DNA of 64,000 nt from Acetobacter syzygii. GTDB taxonomy: Bacteria; Pseudomonadota; Alphaproteobacteria; Acetobacterales; Acetobacteraceae. The stretch covers positions 1 through 64,000 of the forward strand of contig NZ_BAMZ01000008.1 of assembly GCF_000964225.1 (NCBI RefSeq). The letters are read 5' to 3'. The position numbers and the translations under genes are program-made. Shown here one piece after another: positions 20,049 to 29,242 of the stretch. Under the pieces are notes generated by a model. The model did not search any database. It had not been told where the DNA came from and worked only from the letters and a program-made list of their open reading frames with translations. Every line of letters starts with the position of its first letter. The first letter of the stretch is position 1.

Positions 20049-21056
20049 ATGTCTTGCCGTATTGTTGTAACTGGTGCTGCCGGGTTTATTGGCAGCAACA
20101 TTATACACGGGCTTAACCAGCGTGGTCTGACGGATATTATCGCCGTGGATAACCTGACCAATGGCAGCAAGGCTCTGAACCTCGCGGACCTGACAGTCAG
20201 CGATTATCTGGATAAAGACGATTTTTATGATGCCCTGCTTGCTGGGCGTTTGGGTGATATTGATACAATTTTTCATGAAGGTGCCTGCTCTTCTACCGTA
20301 GAGCAGAATGGCCGCTATATGATGGCCAATAATTTTGAGACCAGTAAAAAACTGCTCGCTTATTGCCAGCAAACGGGCACCCGGCTCCTGTATGCTTCGA
20401 GCGCTGCGGTTTATGGAGCATCCACGGTTTTTAGTGAGCAGCCGCAGCACGAAAAACCGCTTAATGTTTATGCGTATTCAAAGCTGTTGTTTGATCAGAT
20501 GGTCCGGCGTGCACTGCCGGGCTTGACCGCGCAGGTGGCGGGTTTCCGGTATTTTAATGTCTATGGCCCGCGTGAGCAGCATAAAGGGCGGATGGCATCG
20601 GTTGCGTTCCACAACTTCAATCAGTTCATGGCCGATGGCTGTGTGCAACTGTTTGGTGAATATGATCAATGCAGCGCGGGCGAGCAGAAGCGCGATTTTA
20701 TCTCTGTTCATGATCTGGTGGCGACAAAACTCTGGTTCTTTGACCACCCTGGCCACAGTGGTGTTTTTAATCTGGGCACCGGTCATGCTGAACCGTTTAA
20801 TAATATTGCAGGCGCGGTTGTGAATACAATCCGCGAGCAGCAGGGCCTTGCTGCTCTTTCCTTGGTGCAGATGGTCGAGCAGAAGCTGGTTAACTATATT
20901 CCTTTTCCGGATATGCTGCGGGGCAAATACCAGTGCTATACGCAGGCGGATATGCAGCTCCTCCGTGCTACTGGCTGCGATGTGGTGTTTAGTTCCGTGG
21001 CGCAGGGTGTGGGCGCCTATGTAAGGTCCCTGTACGCACATCATAAAAATACGTGA
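20049..21056 (+). CDS. hldD: ADP-L-glycero-D-manno-heptose 6-epimerase
   Basis: A 335-residue SDR that epimerises ADP-D,D-heptose to ADP-L,D-heptose, the donor for inner-core [13 protein letters not shown] (residues 9-18) binds NADP; the family marker HEGACSST and catalytic YAYSK are present, as is the heptose-specific [16 protein letters not shown]. Length matches the E. coli enzyme closely. It is followed directly by hldE (no gap), so the last two steps of heptose activation are coupled. Confidence 0.96.
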   Translation: MSCRIVVTGAAGFIGSNIIHGLNQRGLTDIIAVDNLTNGSKALNLADLTVSDYLDKDDFYDALLAGRLGDIDTIFHEGACSSTVEQNGRYMMANNFETSKKLLAYCQQTGTRLLYASSAAVYGASTVFSEQPQHEKPLNVYAYSKLLFDQMVRRALPGLTAQVAGFRYFNVYGPREQHKGRMASVAFHNFNQFMADGCVQLFGEYDQCSAGEQKRDFISVHDLVATKLWFFDHPGHSGVFNLGTGHAEPFNNIAGAVVNTIREQQGLAALSLVQMVEQKLVNYIPFPDMLRGKYQCYTQADMQLLRATGCDVVFSSVAQGVGAYVRSLYAHHKNT

Positions 21057-21059
21057 TTG

Positions 21060-22520
21060 ATGATGATTGAAAATTTCAAGTTTGGTCGGTTGCTTGTTAT
21101 TGGGGATCTGTTGCTGGACCAGTATATTTTTGGTTCGGTTGAGCGGATTTCGCCAGAAGCGCCGGTGCCCATCCTGCGTCAGTCGCACCAGCGTGCCGTT
21201 CCTGGAGGTGCCGCTAATGTGGCGGTCAACGCTGCGGCGTTAGGGTGCCAGGTCAGTCTGATTGGTGTGGTTGGGGCTGATAAGAATGCAGCGGTGCTGC
21301 GGCAGGCTCTTGGGCAATGGCCCCAGATTGATGTGACTGGGCTGGTCGAGGAGGAGGACTGGGCGACCATTTCCAAAACCCGGGTGATCAGCGGCCACCA
21401 ACAGATTGTGCGGATTGATAATGAAACCATTATTGATTTTTCGGCTAAAACCAAGCAGAGCCTGATTGCCGCTGCAAAAACTGCGCTGGATAGGGTCGAT
21501 GTTGTCATCTGTTCGGATTATGCCAAAGGCGTACTGTCCGACCTGGTGTTGCAGACTGTTATTGACGCCGCTCGGGCTCACAATATTCCTGTTATTGTGG
21601 ACCCCAAGCGCAAGGATTTTTCTGCGTATCGGGGGGCGTCGTTAATTACGCCCAATCTGGCGGAAATGGGCGTTGCGACCGGGTTGCCGTTGCGCACCAA
21701 TGCAGAGGTTGAAGCTGCGGCACAGGTTGCCTCCGACCAGTTCGGGGGGGATGTGCTGGTGACCCGCTCGGAACGGGGAATGACATTGTGGCAGCGCAAT
21801 GGGCACATCCGGCACGAAGTTGCCCGTAAATCTGAAGTGTACGATGTATCCGGCGCGGGCGATGCAGTTGTGGCGACTCTTGGCAGTGTGCTGTCCGCCG
21901 GGCAGGATCTGGATGTTGCTATTGTTATTGCAACGGTCGCGGCTTCCATTGCGGTTAGCAAGCTGGGTACAGCAGCTGTAACCCGTGCAGAGTTGAGCCG
22001 GGAATTAACAAAAGACCTGCCAAAAACAGGTGTTATTGCCACACTGGAGCAAGCCTGCGCCATTATGCAAAACTGGCGGGAGCACGGGGCATCCGTTGTG
22101 TTGACTAATGGATGCTTTGACCTTTTGCACCCGGGGCATGTCTCCCTTATTCATGCGGCCGCCCAAAAAGGGGACAAGCTTGTTGTGGCGCTGAATAGCG
22201 ACGCATCCGTGCGTCGCTTAAAAGGCCCTACCCGGCCTGTGCAGGATGAGCAGGCGCGGAGCACCGTTATTGCCGCCCTGCGTGATGTGGACATGGTCGT
22301 CATTTTTGGGGAGGATACACCACTCGCTCTTATTACCGCCCTTAAACCCGATGTGTTGGTTAAAGGAGCGGATTACACGGAAGAAAATGTGGTCGGTGGG
22401 GATGTTGTTAAGGCTGCCGGTGGTCGGGTGGAACTGGTCGATTTGGTCAATAACTGCTCAACCAGCAATCTAGTAAAAAAGATTACTACGTCATCTCACG
22501 ACCCTATCGGGGCAGAATAA
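21060..22520 (+). CDS. hldE: Bifunctional heptose-7-phosphate kinase/heptose-1-phosphate adenylyltransferase
   Basis: A 486-residue fusion. Residues about 10-320 are a PfkB/ribokinase-type kinase (PGGAANVAVNAAALG; anion hole DVSGAGDAVVATLG). Residues about 345-480 are a nucleotidyltransferase with NGCFDLLHPGHV and LVKGADYTEENVVGGD. It phosphorylates heptose-7-P at C1 and later attaches AMP. Starts ATG 21060 (a second ATG and an upstream TTG are adjacent). The isomerase gmhA and phosphatase gmhB of the pathway are not in this window. Confidence 0.96.
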   Translation: MMIENFKFGRLLVIGDLLLDQYIFGSVERISPEAPVPILRQSHQRAVPGGAANVAVNAAALGCQVSLIGVVGADKNAAVLRQALGQWPQIDVTGLVEEEDWATISKTRVISGHQQIVRIDNETIIDFSAKTKQSLIAAAKTALDRVDVVICSDYAKGVLSDLVLQTVIDAARAHNIPVIVDPKRKDFSAYRGASLITPNLAEMGVATGLPLRTNAEVEAAAQVASDQFGGDVLVTRSERGMTLWQRNGHIRHEVARKSEVYDVSGAGDAVVATLGSVLSAGQDLDVAIVIATVAASIAVSKLGTAAVTRAELSRELTKDLPKTGVIATLEQACAIMQNWREHGASVVLTNGCFDLLHPGHVSLIHAAAQKGDKLVVALNSDASVRRLKGPTRPVQDEQARSTVIAALRDVDMVVIFGEDTPLALITALKPDVLVKGADYTEENVVGGDVVKAAGGRVELVDLVNNCSTSNLVKKITTSSHDPIGAE

Positions 22521-22538
22521 TAATCTGAGTGGCAGAAC

Positions 22539-23684
22539 ATGTGGGTTCATGATGTAGCCTTGTGGAAGAACTGGATGGTAGGGCAAGCCCTGCCATTGTG
22601 GAGTCACGCTGGTTACGATTCGACCCGCCATTTTTATTATGAACGTTTGACGTTTGATGCAGCCCCCATTGCGGTGCCACATCTGCGGCTTATGGTGCAG
22701 GCCCGGCAGATTGCCACATTCTGTATGGCCGAACACGATGGTCTTTTCCATGCTGCTGACCATGCTTTGACCTGTTTGTCCGAAGTTACAAAGCGGTACT
22801 GGCGGGCGGATGGTCAGCCCGGCTGGGTTTTTGCCATTGGGGCAGATGGTTCCCCTTCCAATGGGGTAAGGGATCTGTATGCCCATGCGTTTATCCTGTT
22901 TGCTCATGCCTGGGCTTACCGCCTGAGTGGGGAAGAGGCACTCCGCGTTGTTGCAAAACAAACGGTTGAAGAACTGGAAAAGCTTTTTGCTGCACCAGTT
23001 GGCGGCTTCTGGGATGCCGTGCCCTTGCCGGATGCAATACGGCGGCAAAATCCACATATGCATCTTCTGGAAGCTTATCTGGCACTTTTTGAGGTTACGG
23101 CAGATCAGTTTTATCTGAATCGGGCTCAGGCTCTTGTGGCGTTAGCACTGGAGTATTTTGTGCGGCCGGAATCCGGACTGCTATTGGAATTTTTTAATGC
23201 AGACTGGCAACCGTGCAAAAATCTGGGGCATAACCCTGTGGAACCGGGCCATCTGTTTGAATGGTCATGGTTATTCAATACCTACATCATGCTTTATCCG
23301 ACTGATCCTCAAAAAGAGCGGATACAGGCCGTTGCAGAGCGTTTGTACCAGCTTGGTCAACGCTATGGGCTCAAGCAGAATGGCGTGTGTGATGGCATTC
23401 TGGACGATGGCACGTTAAGCCACGCCAGCACACGGATATGGCCGCAGACTGAACTGGTGCGACTGCTCGCCTGCCGCCAAAAAAGAGCTTTAGGGAATGG
23501 GGCAGAAGCGGGAGTGTTTAAAACTCTGACCCATATTTTCTTCACGCATTTTGCACCGGAGCATTTGCATGGAGGCTGGATTGACCGTCGGGCGGAGAAT
23601 GGTCAGCTTGCTGTTGATCACATGCCTGCAAGTTCTCTTTACCATATTTATGGTGCAGTGCGTGAGAGTGTGTCTCTCCTGTAA
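22539..23684 (+). CDS. AGE-family sugar epimerase/isomerase
   Basis: A 381-residue (alpha/alpha)6-barrel protein of the N-acylglucosamine 2-epimerase superfamily, which includes mannose-6-phosphate isomerases and cellobiose 2-epimerases. Family elements seen include NGVRDLYAHAFILFA, NPHMHLLEAYLAL and GHLFEWSWL, which hold the conserved catalytic His residues. It lies 18 bp after hldE and shares its terminator, so it is probably part of LPS sugar supply, either mannose-6-phosphate formation or a step in heptose synthesis. The substrate is not determinable here. Confidence 0.88.
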   Translation: MWVHDVALWKNWMVGQALPLWSHAGYDSTRHFYYERLTFDAAPIAVPHLRLMVQARQIATFCMAEHDGLFHAADHALTCLSEVTKRYWRADGQPGWVFAIGADGSPSNGVRDLYAHAFILFAHAWAYRLSGEEALRVVAKQTVEELEKLFAAPVGGFWDAVPLPDAIRRQNPHMHLLEAYLALFEVTADQFYLNRAQALVALALEYFVRPESGLLLEFFNADWQPCKNLGHNPVEPGHLFEWSWLFNTYIMLYPTDPQKERIQAVAERLYQLGQRYGLKQNGVCDGILDDGTLSHASTRIWPQTELVRLLACRQKRALGNGAEAGVFKTLTHIFFTHFAPEHLHGGWIDRRAENGQLAVDHMPASSLYHIYGAVRESVSLL

Positions 23685-23714
23685 AGATTTCTGGAAAATG
23701 CGTTCAAGATAGTA

Positions 23715-23748
23715 AAAAACCATCAGCCAGATAGGGCTGATGGTTTTT
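23715..23748. terminator. Bidirectional terminator between AGE gene and second WbbM-like gene
   Basis: AAAAACCATCAGCC (23715-23728) and GGCTGATGGTTTTT (23735-23748) form a perfect 14-bp stem with a 6-base loop; A and T runs allow use from both strands. Confidence 0.9.
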
Positions 23749-23764
23749 GTTGTGTGCGCGCTTT

Positions 23765-25723
23765 TTATTTGGAGATCAACTGATCTCTCATAAAGGTTGC
23801 AAAAGGCTTTATTTTTTCTTTCCCCTTGCTGGGGGTCAAATGCCAGCATTTTTGTAAAATAGAAAACCGGAGCGACCTTTTGGCATTGGAAACAATAGCC
23901 TGCACAGGTGTAGGATTCGGCGCTATGGGGGCTACCGTAATTGGCGCAGGGGGCGGCGGCGCTACTGGAGCAGGCGCTATGGGTGCTACCGGCATGGCTG
24001 GCGGATGCTTGACTGCGATGGTATGGGACAACGCATTCATCAGCACGGTTTCATAGTAAGGTGTTTTACGCAGATAGTACCAGTAATATTTAGAAAACGG
24101 ATGCTCCAGCCCATCCCATGGTTTGGGGTGTCCGGCAAAATGTACAATCTGCGGGTTTTTCTGGGCATTCTGGTAAGATTTGAGATCTTCATTACACAGA
24201 TTGGACCAGTGGTGTTCATCCATCACGACTGTGTTCATGCTGGATGGCAGGAACTTTACGCGGCCCTGGAAGTATTTGTTAAGAACATCTTGGTCAAGGA
24301 ACCAGAAGGGTCTGTTAATCAGATCCCTGATCATTTTCCTTGTAACGTTCTCTTTCCTCATTTCCTTCAGATTGAAGTAAATGACGCCAGATTGAAAATA
24401 ATCCCGGTATCTGGACTTCATGCCCAAATAATCAGACAGATATTTGACCGTGCTCAGTGCTCCAGTTTCCTGCAAGGAGCGCACACCCATGGAAATAAAC
24501 GCACGCACAACAAGGTCGGGAACAGCAGCGGCCAGATTATTCCCCAAGTCAAAATCAAAGAGGGGAGCAATATCAGACATAACAATCAGGTCTGTATCAA
24601 GGAAAACAATGCTGTCGTAGTCTTTAAGAAGTTCAGGCAGCTTCAGGCGGAAAAAAGTTGCCTGTCTAAAATATGTATTGGTTGGAATATCTTCGATATT
24701 ATTCTTCATGCTGATGTAGCGGATACAGGATTTTTCTGTATTTGCTATTTTGTTTAAAATTCTTCTATTTTCGTCTCCAAGCCCACCATCAAGAATAATA
24801 AGATCCAGAAAGTGTGAGCCGGAGGCATTATCCAGAATGGATGCGAGCAATGCCGCCAGATGCGCCACGTAATGTTCGTCCGAGGCAATGGCAATGGACG
24901 TAATGGGGAGGGATGACTTGGGTTTTTGGATATCAAAAACTGGTTTGGTATCCTGTATGAACACCCGCTCAGCAAAGTAAACCTTTCTCTGCTTGTCATC
25001 GAGCATCTTCAGGATGAACACAGTAAACAGGCGTTCGCTTATATAACCAATCGCACGCCGTGCTGAAGGCGTATAGTCCGATACGTCCATACGGCGTTCC
25101 AGCTTGGCCAGCACATCAAACAGCCACTCGGAGTATTCTTCAAACAGATCCCGGCGGAAAATGAACATATTGCCTGCGTAGATCGAAGTGCCACGCATCA
25201 TTTTTGTAAAATATTTAAAATATTCGGGATAAAACGAGTCGATAATATCGCCAGCAGCCTGCAGATCGTTAATGTGATGGTCCGGGGCTGTCCGGTATTG
25301 TTTTTCCAAGGTCATGCCAAAATCAAAAGGCGTAGGAATGACGGCGTCATACTCCTCCATCAGGGCATCTACGCGCTTTTGGGTCAGGTCATAACGTTCC
25401 AGAAAATTGGGCGTTACGGCGGGTTCGTACACCAATCCATGTACGTTAAGCTGGCGTTTACTGTTGGCCTTCAGGTCCAACAGGCGCCGATAGTGGAATA
25501 AACCGATGTTGTCCGATGTTTTGTCGTTCTTCCAGGCCCAGTAATGGGCTGTCAGTTCGCAATACTGGTCATTTTTTTTTGATATGTTCGGTCCTGTATT
25601 GTCGCCGAGCATATCAAGCTCGAATTTTGCTTTTGCACGACCTAGCTGAATAGGCTGCAACACATCAGATTTAAAAATATGTGAAGTGTTGAAATAACCA
25701 ACGTAAATAGTTGTACAATTCAT
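23765..25723 (-). CDS. WbbM-like bifunctional glycosyltransferase (DUF4422 + GT8), second copy
   Basis: A 652-residue paralogue of the protein at 15369-17234. N-terminal DUF4422 has NISKKNDQYCELTAHYWAWK and IGLFHYRRLLD; the GT8 domain has FLDTDLIVMSD with the metal-binding DxD intact. Unlike the first copy it carries a long Pro/Ala/Val-rich linker (roughly residues 572-610) before the basic C-terminal tail. ATG 25723 is chosen because the first copy aligns from there; a TTG at 25747 is in frame. It faces the opposite way, alone between two spacers. Likely adds a related disaccharide repeat or branches; specificity is inferred only. Confidence 0.85.
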   Translation of the reverse strand: MNCTTIYVGYFNTSHIFKSDVLQPIQLGRAKAKFELDMLGDNTGPNISKKNDQYCELTAHYWAWKNDKTSDNIGLFHYRRLLDLKANSKRQLNVHGLVYEPAVTPNFLERYDLTQKRVDALMEEYDAVIPTPFDFGMTLEKQYRTAPDHHINDLQAAGDIIDSFYPEYFKYFTKMMRGTSIYAGNMFIFRRDLFEEYSEWLFDVLAKLERRMDVSDYTPSARRAIGYISERLFTVFILKMLDDKQRKVYFAERVFIQDTKPVFDIQKPKSSLPITSIAIASDEHYVAHLAALLASILDNASGSHFLDLIILDGGLGDENRRILNKIANTEKSCIRYISMKNNIEDIPTNTYFRQATFFRLKLPELLKDYDSIVFLDTDLIVMSDIAPLFDFDLGNNLAAAVPDLVVRAFISMGVRSLQETGALSTVKYLSDYLGMKSRYRDYFQSGVIYFNLKEMRKENVTRKMIRDLINRPFWFLDQDVLNKYFQGRVKFLPSSMNTVVMDEHHWSNLCNEDLKSYQNAQKNPQIVHFAGHPKPWDGLEHPFSKYYWYYLRKTPYYETVLMNALSHTIAVKHPPAMPVAPIAPAPVAPPPPAPITVAPIAPNPTPVQAIVSNAKRSLRFSILQKCWHLTPSKGKEKIKPFATFMRDQLISK

Positions 25724-26145
25724 CGGATTACACTCATTGGATCCCAAAGTGGACTTGCATAAATTACTCTTATCTTATTCTATACCGGAAGCCATATGGG
25801 AGGCTAGCCTGAAGTCCATAAAAAAAAGCCTGTTTACGCAAGGGGTTCCATGCACAAATTGTACTGGACATAAGGGCATTTTTCCCTTTATATTAAAATT
25901 TGTTTTAAAAATAACAGTTTTATTACATAAATCTTAAAATAATTAGAGTCGCGCTACACTCAGGCAGTCTAGCTATCTTAACAAGAATAGTTTCTCATTG
26001 TTTCTGGGGTTATGTTTTCTTACCAAAAATAACGGGTGTGGTATTCTTGCCTTTGAGTGGGATTTTTTATATTCACATAAACGAATGATCAAAAGCTTTC
26101 TCTTTGGTTTTTTTGAAGAGAAGGATGTGGAGAATAGAATAAATT
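25724..26145. other. AT-rich divergent promoter region
   Basis: A 422-bp spacer between two oppositely directed glycosyltransferase genes. It is strongly AT-rich and must hold promoters for both. I see no gene, hairpin or repeat that I can name. Confidence 0.5.
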
Positions 26146-27048
26146 ATGAATAATATTATCCACTCCGTTTTGGTAACATACAATACGCAAATAGAAATAC
26201 TACATAAAACCATTGCCAGTGTGTGCGGGCAGGTCGATCAACTTATTGTTGTTGATAATGGATCGAAAAATATTCAGAGTATTACGGATGTTGCTCGTTC
26301 TTATGGTGCAGAACTTGTTGCCTTGCCGGTTAATAAAGGGATCGCCTATGCGCAGAATATTGGTATCCAAAAAGCTATTCAGCAGGGATGCCATTATATC
26401 CTGTTGATGGACCATGATACGATTATGGCTGATGGGTGTGTGCAGTATTTATGCCATGAGTATGAGCAAATAAAAAAGAACAATACTAAAATTGGCTCCT
26501 TATGCTGTGCGTATCAAAACACGCACGATAACATGGTGAGTGCCGTCTGGTACACGCAGGGCATAATGCTTTGTAAAAAGCAGGTTGATTATACGCAGCA
26601 AAAACTGTTTGAGGTGGATTTTACTGTAGCGTCGGGGTCTTTACTCTCTGTTGAGGCCCTTAAAGATGTGGGGCTGATGGATGAGAGACTGTTTATAGAC
26701 CTGGTTGATGTTGAATGGGGTTTAAGGGCGAATTATCTGGGATATAAGAATTTTCAAAGTTTTGAATATATTATGCAGCACACTCTGGGGGATAAAAAGA
26801 TAAAAACTCCCTTGGGGTCTGTAACCCTGCATTCTCCGGAACGAGATTATTATTATATAAGAAATTCCATTCTCATCTCCAGAACAAAAGTCATCAAAGC
26901 CTCATGGTTTATATTTTTCATAAAACGAATATTTATTTTTCTGATCGTTTTCTCCCTTTTCGGGGATCATAAGCTTCGTCGTTTGCGTCTGATGCTTGAT
27001 GGCGTAAGGGATGGTCTTGCAGGGCGGGGTGGTCCATTGCCACGGTAA
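26146..27048 (+). CDS. Family 2 glycosyltransferase, rhamnosyltransferase-like
   Basis: A 300-residue GT2 enzyme. The N-terminal nucleotide-sugar fold shows SVLVTYNT (residues 7-14), IVVDNGS, NKGIAYAQNIGI and the metal motif LLMDHDT; a second acidic motif DLVDVEWGLRA follows. A hydrophobic helix near residues 255-272 and a basic tail suggest membrane attachment. The pattern is like rhamnosyltransferases such as WbbL/RfbN, which would fit the rml genes nearby. Donor and acceptor remain unproven. Confidence 0.87.
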   Translation: MNNIIHSVLVTYNTQIEILHKTIASVCGQVDQLIVVDNGSKNIQSITDVARSYGAELVALPVNKGIAYAQNIGIQKAIQQGCHYILLMDHDTIMADGCVQYLCHEYEQIKKNNTKIGSLCCAYQNTHDNMVSAVWYTQGIMLCKKQVDYTQQKLFEVDFTVASGSLLSVEALKDVGLMDERLFIDLVDVEWGLRANYLGYKNFQSFEYIMQHTLGDKKIKTPLGSVTLHSPERDYYYIRNSILISRTKVIKASWFIFFIKRIFIFLIVFSLFGDHKLRRLRLMLDGVRDGLAGRGGPLPR

Positions 27049-27081
27049 GCGCGGTCGTGTCCGCCTGTTATTTTATTAAGT

Positions 27082-27327
27082 TTATTCAAAGGGGTTGAGG
27101 GTATTGCCCATGCAGATGGTTTCAAAAATTTCGTAAAGCATGTTTACACGCTCTTTTTTGCAGTTTCCATATTCTGTGTTGGAGCAGGTCGAAGCTTTTG
27201 CCGCGCATCCTCCGCGCTTTGTCTTGGCGGAATAACATTTTTTGCTAACAGTCAGGTCGGAGCGTCTGGGTCTTGTGGCGTCAGACCCCGACCTGTTTTT
27301 ATGTGCAAGATATAACCAGTCCAGCAT
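27082..27327 (-). CDS. Possible small hypothetical protein downstream of wzt
   Basis: An 81-codon open frame starting 41 bp after the wzt stop on the same strand. The product is Lys/Cys-rich with four cysteines in the middle and no recognised domain. No clear ribosome-binding site. It may be a real small gene of the exporter operon or chance. Confidence 0.25.
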   Translation of the reverse strand: MLDWLYLAHKNRSGSDATRPRRSDLTVSKKCYSAKTKRGGCAAKASTCSNTEYGNCKKERVNMLYEIFETICMGNTLNPFE

Positions 27328-27367
27328 GGCTTTTGGTCATGGCAAGCTGGTCATGCCTTCCCTGATG

Positions 27368-28111
27368 TTAATGGGAAAAATAAGCATCCAGAATGGGTTG
27401 GGGTTCGCCAATCGCTTTGATTCGTCCGTGTTCCAACCAGATAATCTTGTTGCAGTTCTGCTCAAGCATACTGCGTGAATGACTTGCCAGAACAAGAATT
27501 TTTGTTTTGTCTACAAGAGATTTCATGCGTTCATTGGCGCGGACCTTAAAGTTCTCATCGCCGGTGGATAGCCACTCATCCATGATCAGAATATCCGGGT
27601 CGATCGAGGTGGAGGTGGCAAAGGCAAGCCGCATTTGCATCCCGGAAGAATATGTTCTGAACGGCATATCCAGAAAATCGCCCAATTCGCAAAATTCGGC
27701 AATTTCTTCCATTTTTTCTTCAATCTGTTTGGGCTTCAGCCCCATCATGGCCGCACGAAGCTTGATGTTGGAGCGGCCTGTTTCTTCATGGTTAATGCCA
27801 AGGTGAATATTGATGAGCGAAACACACCGCCCCTCTACTTCGCACACGCCAGATGTGGGGATGTAAATGCCCGAAATCACGCGCAGCAAAGTGGTTTTGC
27901 CAGCTCCATTATGGCCCACCAACCCAACCCGGTCCCCGTGAACAAGGGAGAGAGAAATATCCTGTAGGCTTTTTACGACAACTGTATTGCCCTTGCCTTT
28001 TTCAATCTGCCCACCAGTTGCAAAGCTCAGAATGGTATTTTTCAATGACCGGCCTTGAGCATTGAAAATAGGAAACTCGACGCCAACATGTTCCAGGGTA
28101 ATAAAGGCCAT
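27368..28111 (-). CDS. wzt: Polysaccharide ABC exporter ATP-binding protein (Wzt-like)
   Basis: A 247-residue ATPase of the O-antigen/capsule export family. Walker A GHNGAGKTTLLR (residues about 69-80), signature region YSSGMQMRLAFA and Walker B ILIMDEWLSTGD are present. It lacks the C-terminal carbohydrate-binding domain found in Wzt proteins that read a chain terminator, so it is of the short type used in D-galactan I and capsule export. Three bases separate it from the permease gene upstream. Confidence 0.93.
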   Translation of the reverse strand: MAFITLEHVGVEFPIFNAQGRSLKNTILSFATGGQIEKGKGNTVVVKSLQDISLSLVHGDRVGLVGHNGAGKTTLLRVISGIYIPTSGVCEVEGRCVSLINIHLGINHEETGRSNIKLRAAMMGLKPKQIEEKMEEIAEFCELGDFLDMPFRTYSSGMQMRLAFATSTSIDPDILIMDEWLSTGDENFKVRANERMKSLVDKTKILVLASHSRSMLEQNCNKIIWLEHGRIKAIGEPQPILDAYFSH

Positions 28112-28114
28112 TTT

Positions 28115-28924
28115 TTATAACCAGTAAGCTATTCTACGTTTGTATTTTCCAAGGGTGTAGAGTGCAGCGCACCACCCAACGACTGCAAGGCCACAGCAGA
28201 ACATCCATTCAGATGCCGCCGGAGCGTACCCCAGCAGGGGCATTTTCACAACGTTGATGAAATTGTAAAACGGGTTCAGGGTCAGCATTAAAGGTGAAAA
28301 ATTGGGTGGAAATGCCTTAACGCTCCACACAACAGGTGTGACGTAAAAAAGAATTTGCATAATACTGATGATGATTTGCTGAAGGTCACGGAAGCGGGTG
28401 CAGAATACCGCGGCAATAATGCAGATCCAGCTGAGATTGAGAAAGACGATCAGCAGCCCGAAAATGGATAAAAAAGCGTAAAAATTTATTTTATATCCGA
28501 CACATAGGCAGATAAACGGGAAGATAACAATATTGTGGCAGAATGCGATAAAGTTCCGGATTAATGTTCTTATAATATAAGTAAAAAATGGCAGCTTGAC
28601 CTGAAGAATAATATTTTCAGAGCTGATAAAGGACATGGAGCCTTCCGTTATGGAGGCGTTCATAAAGTTCCACATGAGAACACTGGCAGAAATATTGGGC
28701 AAATATTCCAAAAGGTTAAACCGGAACAGACTGCCAAAAATAATGCCGAGTGTTGAGATGTAAATGAGCGTGTTAATGGTCAGCCAGAACTGGCCAAGCC
28801 GGGAGCGTTTGTAACGGATGGAAATGTCCTGCCAGGCGAGCATACAGGGCAGCCAGTACCCATGTAGTGCCTCAACAATGTCTTGCAGGCCGATATAGAA
28901 AGGTGTTTTTTTAAACATTTCCAT
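28115..28924 (-). CDS. wzm: Polysaccharide ABC exporter permease (Wzm-like)
   Basis: A 269-residue ABC2-type membrane protein with about six membrane helices. The cytoplasmic N-terminal part contains the family stretch DISIRYKRSRLGQFWLTIN, and the C-terminal part has the conserved YVTPVVWSV before a re-entrant segment and LNPFYNFINVVK. Together with Wzt it would flip lipid-linked polysaccharide to the periplasm. ATG 28924 is chosen; ATG 28918 and an upstream frame are alternatives. Confidence 0.92.
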   Translation of the reverse strand: MEMFKKTPFYIGLQDIVEALHGYWLPCMLAWQDISIRYKRSRLGQFWLTINTLIYISTLGIIFGSLFRFNLLEYLPNISASVLMWNFMNASITEGSMSFISSENIILQVKLPFFTYIIRTLIRNFIAFCHNIVIFPFICLCVGYKINFYAFLSIFGLLIVFLNLSWICIIAAVFCTRFRDLQQIIISIMQILFYVTPVVWSVKAFPPNFSPLMLTLNPFYNFINVVKMPLLGYAPAASEWMFCCGLAVVGWCAALYTLGKYKRRIAYWL

Positions 28925-29242
28925 TCCGAGAAAAATACATATACGTAAGCCATATAGCACGCATCAGCCATGTGTCATGTATCTGAGTAGATTTTAGACC
29001 CTTGGAATAAAGGGCATTTCTGGTTTTTGTGCGGCAAGGGAGTGTTCCAGCAGTCTGCGTGGTCAAAAAGCAGAGCAGGCAGGCCCAAAGGGGCGTGGGC
29101 AGGCACCCAGAGCACTTGGTCCGCAAAAGATCGATATGATTGTGGGGGGTAAAGGCCCCACCATGCTGGGCCAATGGCGGCATGGTGGAGACTGGGGCTA
29201 CCTGTTACGCAACCCACAGTGGCGTGGGTTGATGGCAGGTGT
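28925..29242. other. Spacer with two inverted repeats downstream of rmlA
   Basis: A 318-bp gap between rmlA and wzm on the minus strand. It contains CCACCATGC/GCATGGTGG (29158-29166 and 29180-29188) and CAACCCAC/GTGGGTTG (29210-29217 and 29224-29231). Neither has a T-run on the minus strand, so they may be RNA processing structures or weak terminators. The wzm promoter must lie at the left side. No gene seen. Confidence 0.45.
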
